Assembly: GCA_948497845.1 (NCBI GenBank)
Contig: CAOOMX010000011.1
Location: 7,611-34,541 of the forward strand
DNA length: 26,931 bases
Reading direction: 5' to 3'
From: an uncultured Bacilli bacterium
GTDB lineage: Bacteria > Bacillota_I > Bacilli_A > RF39 > UBA660
Shown: one piece after another, positions 6,759-14,434 of the stretch
Numbering within the stretch: the stretch's first letter is position 1
How the letters are laid out: every line of letters begins with the position of its first letter
Program-made: the position numbers and the translations under genes
Notes under the pieces: model-generated
The model's input: only the letters and a program-made list of their open reading frames with translations
The model's database searches: none
Told to the model about the DNA's origin: nothing

Positions 6759-8511
6759 TTTCTAATTCCTCCTTTGAAAGTTGTGATAAAGCAATTTCTT
6801 TATAAATCTCACAATTTTTTAATAATTCTTCATGGGTACCCATTCCCACACATTTACCATTATCTAAAACAATAATTTTATCTGCATTCATAATTGTTCC
6901 TATTCTTTGTGCAACAATGATACTAGTAGCATTTTTGGTATATTTTTTTAATTCATTTCTTAAAACAGCATCCGTTCGATAATCAAGAGCTGAAAAGCTA
7001 TCATCAAACACATAAATTTCTGGTTCCCTTGCAATAGCACGAGCAATGGCCAATCTCTGTTTTTGTCCTCCTGAAATATTCGTACCACCCTGAGCTATAT
7101 GGGCATCATACTTATCTTTCATAGACTCCACAAAGTCACTTCCTTGCGCAACCCTAACTGCCTCTTTTATTTTTTCTTCGGTTACTTCCTTTAAAGATGA
7201 CCCAAAACTAACATTATATCCTACACTGCCTGAAAACATAACTGCTTTTTGTGGAACATACCCAATTAAATTATGCAAATAAGATAATTTATAATTTTTA
7301 ACATTAACGCCATTAATTAAAACTTCACCACTGGTCGCATCGAATAATCTTGGAATCAATTGAATCAATGTTGTTTTACCACTTCCTGTTGAACCAATAA
7401 TAGCTAAAGTTTGCCCTTTTTCTATTTTAAAACTTATATCTTCAAGCAAGGCACTTTCAGCATCAGGGTATTTAAAACTCACCTTTTTAAATTCTACTGA
7501 ACCTTCTATACTATTTTCTTTAGTAGATACTTCTCCATCCAAAATAGTTAATTCTTCATCTAAAACCTCATTAATTCTTTTAGCAGAAACCGCAGCTCTT
7601 GGATACATAATAAAAATCATTACTAACATCACAAAAGACATTACAACTTGCATAGCATAGCTTGAAAATACAACCATATTCCCAAAAATAGTAATTTTTT
7701 CACTCATCAAAGCAGCATCTAATAGATATGCACCAATAAAATAAATACCAAGCGTTAATCCATACATAACAATATTCATGGTTGGAGATAAAACTTGCAT
7801 GGTTCTTTGATTAAAAAGTTGATTATTTGTTAGCTCATTATTAGCCACAGAAAATTTATCCTCTTGATACTTTTCTGCATTAAAAGCTCGAACTACTCGA
7901 ATACCTGTTAAATTTTCTCGTGTAATTTCATTAATGTTATCTATTAATTTTTGCACACGTTTAAATCTTGGAAGAACAATAAGCATTAAAACTATAATTA
8001 CACTCAACAAAAAGACTACAGATAAAGCTGTAAGTAAACTCCATTGCCATCCTTTATTTAATATTTTAGTAACTGCCCATACAGCCATAATCGGTGCTTT
8101 AATGAGTAATTGCAATCCCATAGCTAGCAACATTTGCACTTGTGTCACATCATTTGTAGCTCTAGTAATCAAACTACTCGTCGAAAATTTCTTCACTTCT
8201 TTCAAACTAAAACTTTCCACCTTATGAAAAACTTCTTTACGAATCGTTTTAGAAAAAGTAGCAGCTACCTTTGACGCAATAAACCCAACTATAACAGCTG
8301 ATAATAAACTTCCAAAGGCACACAAAAGCATTAACCCACCGTTTTTTAATATTTCACTCATGTGACTACCTTCTGTTTCAACAAGCTGTGTTATTACAGA
8401 CATATAATCAGGCAATTTTAAATCTAGCCAAACCTGAAAAACAATAAAAAGAAGGCATACGAAAATAAAGCCCCATTCTTTCTTACCTAATTTTTTTAAT
8501 AAATTTATCAT
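6751..8511 (-). CDS. ABC exporter half-transporter, partner with degenerate ATP site
   Basis: A 586-residue half-transporter with six predicted membrane helices (first at about 13-30) and a C-terminal ATPase. It has Walker A GSTGSGKTT, a canonical signature NISGGQKQRLAIARA and Walker B IYVFDDSFSALD. The usual catalytic Glu after Walker B is Asp here. Its partner has a degenerate signature, so the pair forms one canonical and one degenerate ATP site, as known for TM287/288-type heterodimers. It is the first gene of a two-gene operon with its own promoter (8601-8629), and its 3' end overlaps the next gene by eight bases. Role: ATP-driven export of an unidentified substrate. Confidence 0.92.
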   Translation of the reverse strand: MINLLKKLGKKEWGFIFVCLLFIVFQVWLDLKLPDYMSVITQLVETEGSHMSEILKNGGLMLLCAFGSLLSAVIVGFIASKVAATFSKTIRKEVFHKVESFSLKEVKKFSTSSLITRATNDVTQVQMLLAMGLQLLIKAPIMAVWAVTKILNKGWQWSLLTALSVVFLLSVIIVLMLIVLPRFKRVQKLIDNINEITRENLTGIRVVRAFNAEKYQEDKFSVANNELTNNQLFNQRTMQVLSPTMNIVMYGLTLGIYFIGAYLLDAALMSEKITIFGNMVVFSSYAMQVVMSFVMLVMIFIMYPRAAVSAKRINEVLDEELTILDGEVSTKENSIEGSVEFKKVSFKYPDAESALLEDISFKIEKGQTLAIIGSTGSGKTTLIQLIPRLFDATSGEVLINGVNVKNYKLSYLHNLIGYVPQKAVMFSGSVGYNVSFGSSLKEVTEEKIKEAVRVAQGSDFVESMKDKYDAHIAQGGTNISGGQKQRLAIARAIAREPEIYVFDDSFSALDYRTDAVLRNELKKYTKNATSIIVAQRIGTIMNADKIIVLDNGKCVGMGTHEELLKNCEIYKEIALSQLSKEELENA

Positions 8512-8600
8512 TTGTTCCTCCTTACTCTACGTAAAAGATGTATGCTTTTTTATCTTTCTTATACCAATAAAAGACAAAGCATACAAATAAACATATAACA

Positions 8601-8629
8601 ATTCTATTTGATTCTTTTTTAAAAGTCAA
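8601..8629 (-). promoter_or_regulatory. Promoter of the ABC exporter operon
   Basis: On the minus strand TTGACT (8629-8624), 17 bases, TAGAAT (8606-8601). Near-consensus sigma-A promoter with a leader of about 85 bases to the ATG at 8511. Confidence 0.8.
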
Positions 8630-8642
8630 TGAAATTTATGTG

Positions 8643-8671
8643 AAAGAAAAATATGTTTTTTTAAAACACAT
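8643..8671 (-). terminator. Terminator after dusB
   Basis: ATGTGTTTT, a 3-base loop and AAAACATAT pair over nine bases including a G-T wobble, followed by TTTTC on the minus strand. The stem overlaps the dusB stop codon. It is AT-rich, hence weak. Confidence 0.45.
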
Positions 8672-9647
8672 CCTTCATTTCTTCATAATAATTTTTGATT
8701 AAACTTTTTAGTTCATTTGCACTCGTTGCTTGACATATTTTTTGTTTTAAATCTTTTGCATTAGGAAGACCCTTTAAATAATACATAAACTGTGTTCGCA
8801 TTTCCAACACTGCTACTTTTTCATTCTTATCTTTAACCAATTGCTCCAAATGATATAACATCATATCTATTTTTTCTTTAAAAGAAGGGGGATCAAGCAA
8901 AATCCCTTTATCAAGATAACTTACACATTCACGAACAAGCCATGGATTTCCTAAAAGACCTCGACCTATCATTACAGCTTTACAACCAGTTTCATCAAGC
9001 ATTTGTTTAGCCATCTTTGCACTTACAACATCGCCGTTTCCAATAACAGGAATAGAAACAGCATTAACCACATCTCGTATAATATTCCAATCAGCTTTAC
9101 CACTATACCCTTGTTTTCTAGTTCGAGCATGAATAGCTATAGCGCTTGCTCCAGCCTCTTCGCAAATGCGTGCCACTTCTACAGCATTAATAGAAAATTC
9201 ATCCCAACCGCTTCTGATTTTCACAGTTACTGGAACATCCACTGCTTCTACAACGGCTTCCACAATTTTTTTAATTTTATCAGGATTTTTTAAAAGAGCA
9301 CTTCCTGCCTGATTTTTAATAGCCACTTTAGGTACAGGACAACCCATATTGATATCAATGATATCTGGATGCATTTCTTGCACAACTTTTTTAGCAGCTA
9401 AAACAAAAGAAGATACATCACTACCAAAAATTTGTTGGCTAATCGGTCTTTCATCTTCTTTCATTTTAAGCAGTTCCAACGTTTTTTCATTTTGAAAACA
9501 AATAGCTTTATCACTTACCATTTCAGCAACAACTAAACCAGCCCCAAAACGCTTACAAATACTTCTAAAAGTAGTGTTGCTAATTCCTGCCATTGGAGCA
9601 ACTACAATTTGACCATCAATTTTTACTTTACCAATACAAAAACTCAT
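8661..9647 (-). CDS. dusB: tRNA-dihydrouridine synthase
   Basis: A 328-residue FMN enzyme that reduces uridine to dihydrouridine in the tRNA D-loop. It shows the DusB-type start VVAPMAGISNTTFRSICKR, then GAGLVVAEMVSDKAI, and the catalytic DINMGCPVPKV with Cys103 as the acid. FMN/phosphate-binding pieces follow: HARTRKQGYSG, IPVIGNGDV and IGRGLLGNPW. The C-terminal helical part is tRNA binding in the family. Length is normal. The ATG overlaps the pduL stop (ATGA), so the two are translationally coupled from the promoter at 10223-10251. The exact uridine position modified cannot be read from sequence. Confidence 0.93.
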   Translation of the reverse strand: MSFCIGKVKIDGQIVVAPMAGISNTTFRSICKRFGAGLVVAEMVSDKAICFQNEKTLELLKMKEDERPISQQIFGSDVSSFVLAAKKVVQEMHPDIIDINMGCPVPKVAIKNQAGSALLKNPDKIKKIVEAVVEAVDVPVTVKIRSGWDEFSINAVEVARICEEAGASAIAIHARTRKQGYSGKADWNIIRDVVNAVSIPVIGNGDVVSAKMAKQMLDETGCKAVMIGRGLLGNPWLVRECVSYLDKGILLDPPSFKEKIDMMLYHLEQLVKDKNEKVAVLEMRTQFMYYLKGLPNAKDLKQKICQATSANELKSLIKNYYEEMKDVF

Positions 9648-10204
9648 ATGATCAACTTTTTCTTATCGCCTGTTTCTAACAAAAACGCATTAGCATCATC
9701 TGTATCTAAATGAGCTTCCAACTTACCATTTGCAGTAATTTTAACAGCTACATCTACCTGACCACTTTTTTCACCATCTATGGCTAAAGTCACCATTTGG
9801 CCATCTTTAACACCAAAAGAACTAGCATCTTGTTCGTTCATATGAACATGACGATTAGCTATAATACAAGCATCAACTGTTATTTCACCTTTTTCAGTAG
9901 CTATCGTAATAGGACTAGCCCCTTGCAAATCTCCACTTTTACGTATCGGAGGAAATAAACATAATTTTCTTGCATCACTTCTTGATATTTCTACTTGATT
10001 ATAATTTCTTAAAGGGCCAATAATACGAACATTTTGAAATACACCTTTTTCTGTTTTAATAGTAACCGTTTCTAAAGCAGCAAACTCCCCTGTCTGATAA
10101 AGAGGACTTTTTACAGTTAAATCATGATCAAATAATTGTTCATAAGCATCTTTTGTTAAATGAACATGTCTAGCACTAACACCAATTAAAACTTCTTTTT
10201 CCAT
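9644..10204 (-). CDS. pduL: Phosphate acyltransferase, PduL type
   Basis: A 186-residue PduL-family enzyme that interconverts acyl-CoA (acetyl- or propionyl-CoA) and acyl phosphate. Two related halves are visible, each with its HxH pair: VSARHVHL (His13, His15) and ANRHVHM (His119, His121), which bind zinc in the family. Conserved GEFAALETVTI, VEISRSDA and RKSGDL segments are also present, as is the late HLDTDDANAF motif. There is no N-terminal encapsulation peptide and no microcompartment gene nearby, so it likely acts as a soluble housekeeping phosphotransacetylase supplying acetyl phosphate for ATP. It lies first in an operon with dusB, overlapping by four bases. Confidence 0.9.
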   Translation of the reverse strand: MEKEVLIGVSARHVHLTKDAYEQLFDHDLTVKSPLYQTGEFAALETVTIKTEKGVFQNVRIIGPLRNYNQVEISRSDARKLCLFPPIRKSGDLQGASPITIATEKGEITVDACIIANRHVHMNEQDASSFGVKDGQMVTLAIDGEKSGQVDVAVKITANGKLEAHLDTDDANAFLLETGDKKKLII

Positions 10205-10222
10205 TCTAAATCACCAAACCTA

Positions 10223-10251
10223 ATTATACACGAAAAACAAAAAATAGCCAA
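10223..10251 (-). promoter_or_regulatory. Promoter of pduL-dusB
   Basis: On the minus strand TTGGCT (10251-10246), 17 bases, perfect TATAAT (10228-10223), about 20 bases before the pduL start. Confidence 0.75.
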
Positions 10252-10252
10252 C

Positions 10253-10278
10253 AAAAAAGAAGAACTATTCTCCTCCTT
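10253..10278 (-). terminator. Terminator after the phosphatase-like gene
   Basis: AAGGAGGAGAA, loop TAG and TTCTTCTTTTT pair over 11 bases with three G-T wobbles, followed by further T. The loop is the stop codon itself. Moderate strength. Confidence 0.45.
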
Positions 10279-10876
10279 CAATATGATCAATATCTATAAT
10301 TTGTCCATCTTCTACAGTCATTACAATCACATTCATATCATTTTCAGCATCATCTATAATAACCTTTTCCTTAAAAGACAAAATCAATCGATCATCTAAA
10401 TTATACCCTTTTTCCGTATAATCTAACAAATACGACATAATAGCTCGTTTATGGGTAACAACAGCTACATCTCCATCACTACTAGAAATAATCTTTTGCA
10501 TTATTTTTTTCATTCTTAGCTTTGTATCATTCAAAGATTCCCCATTAATATATCGATAGTTAAAATCTTTTTCTTGCATTAAACGCAAATTTTTAATATT
10601 TTTACTACCCAATTCTCCAATGACAGCGTCTTTCAAATTTGAATTAATAGAAATAACTACATCATTTTTACTGCGTAAATACTTTGCGGTTGCCAGTGCA
10701 GAAGCATAAAAGGATGAATAAATGATTTGAACATTTACCTTCTTTGCTAAATCCATCGCTTTTTTTTCACCCATAATAGACAAAGGTCTATTAATACGTT
10801 TTTGCTCTAATGTTTCATCTGTTTCATAAACAATATTTTCTAAAACCAAATTATTACTAATTAGATAAACTTTCAT
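10265..10876 (-). CDS. Histidine-phosphatase-fold protein lacking the catalytic RHG motif
   Basis: A 203-residue protein that follows the histidine phosphatase (phosphoglycerate-mutase-like) pattern: an MKVYLI strand, RPLSIMGEKKAMDLAKKV, IIYSSFYASALATAKYL, NGESLNDTKLRMKKIM, and VAVVTHKRAI with the second conserved His. However, the LVRHGET box that carries the phosphorylated His is LISNNLV here (residues 5-11). The second-box Arg (usually SSxLxRAxxTA) is also absent. It therefore probably cannot form the phosphohistidine intermediate and may bind a phosphorylated ligand or act in regulation. It overlaps the upstream membrane-protein gene by four bases (ATGA). The reading frame is intact, so this is not a simple pseudogene. 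Confidence 0.78.
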   Translation of the reverse strand: MKVYLISNNLVLENIVYETDETLEQKRINRPLSIMGEKKAMDLAKKVNVQIIYSSFYASALATAKYLRSKNDVVISINSNLKDAVIGELGSKNIKNLRLMQEKDFNYRYINGESLNDTKLRMKKIMQKIISSSDGDVAVVTHKRAIMSYLLDYTEKGYNLDDRLILSFKEKVIIDDAENDMNVIVMTVEDGQIIDIDHIEGGE

Positions 10877-11388
10877 TTACACATTCCCCCTAAAACGCCA
10901 TATGAAAGCAATAGCATAACCAAACCAGCTACCACTACTCCACAAATAGCAGCAATACATGATTTTTTCTTATCTAAACCTAAAAGAGCTGCAATAAGGC
11001 ATCCTGTCCATGCCCCTGTTGTAGGTAAAGGTATGGCCACAAATAAAAACAAACCATAGTACTTTAAAGCATCAATCTTTCCTTTGCTTTTTTGAGCATG
11101 TCGTTCACACCAATTAGCAAACTTTTTCAATCCCTTTTTCTTTTTAAACCAATTAAATACAGGCGTTATAAACCACAAAATTAATGGAATAGGAATAATA
11201 TTTCCAATGATACAAATAAGCAAACTTAACGCTGGCTTTAACCCTAATAAACAAGCAGCTAGCATTCCGCCACGCAATTCTAAGATAGGCATCATTGAAA
11301 CAAAGAAAATCGTTAAATTTTTCCCAACTACAGTTGCACCTAAAAAGCCAAACAAGCCCACAAAAAAGGCTACCAATTTTTCTGTCAT
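10873..11388 (-). CDS. Small multidrug export family membrane protein
   Basis: A 171-residue polytopic membrane protein. It has several hydrophobic segments (about 5-35, 40-75, 105-135, 140-165) and the conserved MMPILELRGGML and AIPLPTTGAWTGCLIAALLGL motifs of the COG2426 / Sm_multidrug_ex family (PF06695). A basic loop (WFKKKKGLKKFANWCERHAQKSKGK) separates the two halves. The family name implies export of small molecules, but the substrate is not established. It is first in a two-gene operon with the degenerate phosphatase, with an extended -10 promoter just upstream. Confidence 0.85.
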   Translation of the reverse strand: MTEKLVAFFVGLFGFLGATVVGKNLTIFFVSMMPILELRGGMLAACLLGLKPALSLLICIIGNIIPIPLILWFITPVFNWFKKKKGLKKFANWCERHAQKSKGKIDALKYYGLFLFVAIPLPTTGAWTGCLIAALLGLDKKKSCIAAICGVVVAGLVMLLLSYGVLGGMCK

Positions 11389-11411
11389 AATAAAAACCTC
11401 AATTCTAATTA

Positions 11412-11420
11412 ATTATAACA
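11412..11420 (-). promoter_or_regulatory. Extended -10 promoter of the small-exporter operon
   Basis: TGTTATAAT on the minus strand, a perfect -10 with the TGn extension, about 23 bases before the ATG at 11388. No good -35 is present. Confidence 0.6.
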
Positions 11421-11427
11421 CAAGAAA

Positions 11428-11450
11428 ATCAATTTATACATCAATTTATA
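11428..11450. repeat. Two spaced copies of ATCAATTTATA
   Basis: An 11-base direct repeat with a 12-base period (11428-11438 and 11440-11450). It covers the end of rmuC and the region upstream of the following -10 box. It may be chance in AT-rich DNA. Confidence 0.4.
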
Positions 11451-12535
11451 TATAACGTCTCTTCATTAACATCTTTTTTTATTAACTTATCAATATCAGC
11501 ACTATGAATTTCATCAAATCTTTTCATAATTTTTTCACTCGTAATATGTAAATCATCAATATTTTGATTAACACTTTTAACACTTTTTGATAACTTATCC
11601 CAACGATCTTTAAAACGAATAAATTCTATATTCAACTTATCTAATTCATCATGAATAATTTGTGCATATTTATCTCTTTCCATATTTTTTAAAATCATAC
11701 TAATAATAGACAACGTACTTATAAGCGTCGTAGGTCCTGTAATCCAAACATTTTTACTATAAGCGTAATTTAAAAGCTCTGCATGATAAGCATTAATTTC
11801 TGCAAATATTGCTTCAGCTGGCAAAAACATAATTGCTTCATTAGAAGTTTCACCAGGCAAAATATATTTTTCACTAATATCATTTATATGTTTTTTTACA
11901 TCTTGAACAAATAATTTTTCAGCGTATTCTCGCTCTTCTCTACTTCTATTTTTATCTGTCATCTTACGATAATTCTCAAGGGGAAATTTAGCATCAATAC
12001 CAATGGTTCCCAATGGAGCCGGAGCATAAAGCAAAGCATCTACAATAGCTCCATTTTTGAATTTATGTTGTGTTTCATAAATACCATTCTTAGCTTTACC
12101 AAAAGCATTATTCAAAATATATTCTAAATTTACCTCCCCAAAAGTACCACGTGTTTTCTTATCTGTTAACACACTTTGTAAAGAAACAATCTCTGAACTC
12201 AAACTATCTATCTTCTTTTGGGCCTCATCTATCTTTGATAATCTTTCTAAGACATTCATAAAAGTTTTATTACTTTTTTCAAAATTTTTATCTAGCCTTT
12301 CATTTACTGTATCATTTATCAAAGATAGTTTTCTCTCTATATTATTACTTAATTTTTCAAAATCACTTAATAGCTCTCTTGAAAAACTATATTTAAAATC
12401 TCCAATTTCTTTATTGATATCTGCTTCAAATTGACCTAATCTCATGACTAAATCACTATTATTATTCTTTCTTAAAACAAGTACCAATACTAGAATAATA
12501 ATAACACCTAATAACCCAATAATAATGTATTCCAT
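11441..12535 (-). CDS. rmuC: RmuC-family DNA recombination protein
   Basis: A 364-residue RmuC protein. One N-terminal membrane anchor (about 3-22) is followed by a long heptad-rich coiled coil (about 28-130). The nuclease-like RmuC domain then carries KKTRGTFGEVNLEYIL, a central GAIVDALLYAP and IGIDAKFPLENYRKM, plus the late ILPGETSNEAIMFLPAEAIF and VWITGPTTLI segments. In Escherichia coli the family limits inverted-repeat-driven rearrangements; the biochemical role is not settled. It has its own promoter (12561-12589) and stands apart from asnB upstream. Confidence 0.92.
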   Translation of the reverse strand: MEYIIIGLLGVIIILVLVLVLRKNNNSDLVMRLGQFEADINKEIGDFKYSFSRELLSDFEKLSNNIERKLSLINDTVNERLDKNFEKSNKTFMNVLERLSKIDEAQKKIDSLSSEIVSLQSVLTDKKTRGTFGEVNLEYILNNAFGKAKNGIYETQHKFKNGAIVDALLYAPAPLGTIGIDAKFPLENYRKMTDKNRSREEREYAEKLFVQDVKKHINDISEKYILPGETSNEAIMFLPAEAIFAEINAYHAELLNYAYSKNVWITGPTTLISTLSIISMILKNMERDKYAQIIHDELDKLNIEFIRFKDRWDKLSKSVKSVNQNIDDLHITSEKIMKRFDEIHSADIDKLIKKDVNEETLYIN

Positions 12536-12560
12536 AATGCCTCCTTAATAGCTTTAAACC

Positions 12561-12589
12561 ACTATAACACACAAACAATTATTTGTAAA
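12561..12589 (-). promoter_or_regulatory. Promoter of rmuC
   Basis: On the minus strand TTTACA (12589-12584), 17 bases, TATAGT (12566-12561) with a TGT extension. A strong AAGGAGG site follows before the ATG at 12535. Confidence 0.7.
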
Positions 12590-12607
12590 GATGTCATTTA
12601 TACTCTC

Positions 12608-14425
12608 TTATTCTAAAATAAAGAATCTTTTATACCATAAAAGGAAACAATAAATCGTCCAAACTTTACGATAATTATCTTTTTTATTTTTTCTATGATC
12701 ATCTAACAATTTAATGATATATTTTTGTTGAAAAAATTGTTTAACAAAATCCTCTTGAAACAAATTTTTAATTTCACAATAAAAATCATCATCTTTCATC
12801 CATTCGCGAACAGGAACTGGAAACCCTAACTTTTTCTTTTTATAAGCTTCTGTTGGTATCACTTTTTTTGCAGCTTCTCTTAAAGCCACTTTTGTGTTTT
12901 CTTTTCGTACTTTAAAATCTATTGGTAAACCACTCGCTACTTTAAAAACCTCTTTATCAATAAAAGGAACTCTACCTTCCAAAGAACTGGCCATAGTCAT
13001 ACGATCAGCTTTAAGTAAAATGTCCTTCATGAGCCAAAAATCTATATCAATAGCTTGCATTTTAATAATATCTTTTTCATTACTATATTCTTTATATGTA
13101 TTTTTTGTAACATCTGTTGCTTTTAACTTATATCGATTTACTAAGACTTTCTTAGCTTCCTTTTCACCAAAAACACGATTTACCCCAATATAACTATCTT
13201 CTAATTTCTCTCCTCTTCGAATTAAGAAATTTACGCCTTTAATCTCTGGCAATAATCTTGCAACCTTGGCAATCGTATGCCTAATCCAAAAAGGAATTTT
13301 ATTATACCAAGCGACATCTACATCTTGGCGATAGATATTATAGCCCCCAAAAAACTCATCTGCACCTTCTCCTGACAAAACCACCTTAACATCATCATGA
13401 GCAAGTCGAGAAACAAAATACAACGCTACAGCTGCTGGATCACTTGACGGTTCATCCATAAAATACATGATATCAGAAACACTTTCTAGATACTCTTTTT
13501 TAGTAATTATTTTACTTTTATTTGTTACATCTAGTTTGCTAGCCAAATCTTTTGCATAATCAATTTCATTATATCGAGCAATATCATAACCTACTGTATA
13601 AGTTTTATCTGGTTTAGCAAGGGCAACAATATAAGAAGAATCTACCCCGCTTGATAAAAAAGACCCTACCTCTACATCACTAAGTAAATGTTTATTCACT
13701 GAGTCTTCCATAACACATGCTATTTCATCAACAGCATCTTCAAAAGATTGTTCTTTTAAAGCAAATTCTTTTTGAAAATATTTTTTTACTGTTACTTCAC
13801 CATCTTTAAAAGTTAAAGTATGCCCAGCATCTAAACGATAAACCCCTTTAAAAAAAGTTTCTGTAGTAGGTGTAAAGCTAAAAGATAAATAAGCTCCCAA
13901 AATATCTTCATTAAGAACGCATGAAAAAGAAGGATGCTCTAAAAAAGCTTTAGGTTCACTAGCAAACATAAACACATCTTTCATATTAGCATAATACAAA
14001 GGTTTAATACCAAAATAATCTCTTGCTAAAAAAAGCGAATCATCATTTTTATCATAAATAGCAAAAGCAAACATTCCTCTTAAATGATTAGGTAAGTCAC
14101 TACCCCATTCTTCATAACCATGAAGTAAAACTTCCGTATCTGCTTTTGTTTTAAAAGTATGGTTCTTTTCAAGTTGGTTCTTTAATTCTGGATAATTATA
14201 AATTTCTCCATTAAACACCACTACTAACGAATCATCTTCATTAAACATTGGCTGATCTCCAGTATGCAAATCAATGATAGCCAGTCTTCGATGTGCTAAA
14301 GCAACATCATTATAAAGAAAAGTACCTTCTCCATCAGGTCCACGATGTTCAATTCTCTTACTCATTTTCTTTATAACTTCTTTTTGATTATTTGTCTTTC
14401 CTACAAATCCAACAATTCCGCACAT
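12608..14425 (-). CDS. asnB: Asparagine synthase (glutamine-hydrolysing)
   Basis: A 605-residue class B asparagine synthetase making Asn from Asp, Gln and ATP in the cytoplasm. The protein begins MCGIVGFVG with the nucleophilic Cys2 of the N-terminal glutaminase domain. This domain shows RIEHRGPDGEG, ALAHRRLAIID, VVVFNGEIYN and TKADTEVLLHGYEEWG. The C-terminal synthetase domain has the ATP pyrophosphatase loop FLSSGVDSSYIVAL, then VVLSGEGADEFFGGY and LKADRMTMASSLEGRVPF. Length is normal. It starts nine bases after the LtaS-like gene with an AGGAGG site, so the two share the promoter near 16403. The pairing with a cell-envelope enzyme may be incidental; some AsnB relatives amidate cell-wall precursors, but nothing here proves that. 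Confidence 0.95.
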   Translation of the reverse strand: MCGIVGFVGKTNNQKEVIKKMSKRIEHRGPDGEGTFLYNDVALAHRRLAIIDLHTGDQPMFNEDDSLVVVFNGEIYNYPELKNQLEKNHTFKTKADTEVLLHGYEEWGSDLPNHLRGMFAFAIYDKNDDSLFLARDYFGIKPLYYANMKDVFMFASEPKAFLEHPSFSCVLNEDILGAYLSFSFTPTTETFFKGVYRLDAGHTLTFKDGEVTVKKYFQKEFALKEQSFEDAVDEIACVMEDSVNKHLLSDVEVGSFLSSGVDSSYIVALAKPDKTYTVGYDIARYNEIDYAKDLASKLDVTNKSKIITKKEYLESVSDIMYFMDEPSSDPAAVALYFVSRLAHDDVKVVLSGEGADEFFGGYNIYRQDVDVAWYNKIPFWIRHTIAKVARLLPEIKGVNFLIRRGEKLEDSYIGVNRVFGEKEAKKVLVNRYKLKATDVTKNTYKEYSNEKDIIKMQAIDIDFWLMKDILLKADRMTMASSLEGRVPFIDKEVFKVASGLPIDFKVRKENTKVALREAAKKVIPTEAYKKKKLGFPVPVREWMKDDDFYCEIKNLFQEDFVKQFFQQKYIIKLLDDHRKNKKDNYRKVWTIYCFLLWYKRFFILE

Positions 14426-14434
14426 AATTCCTCC

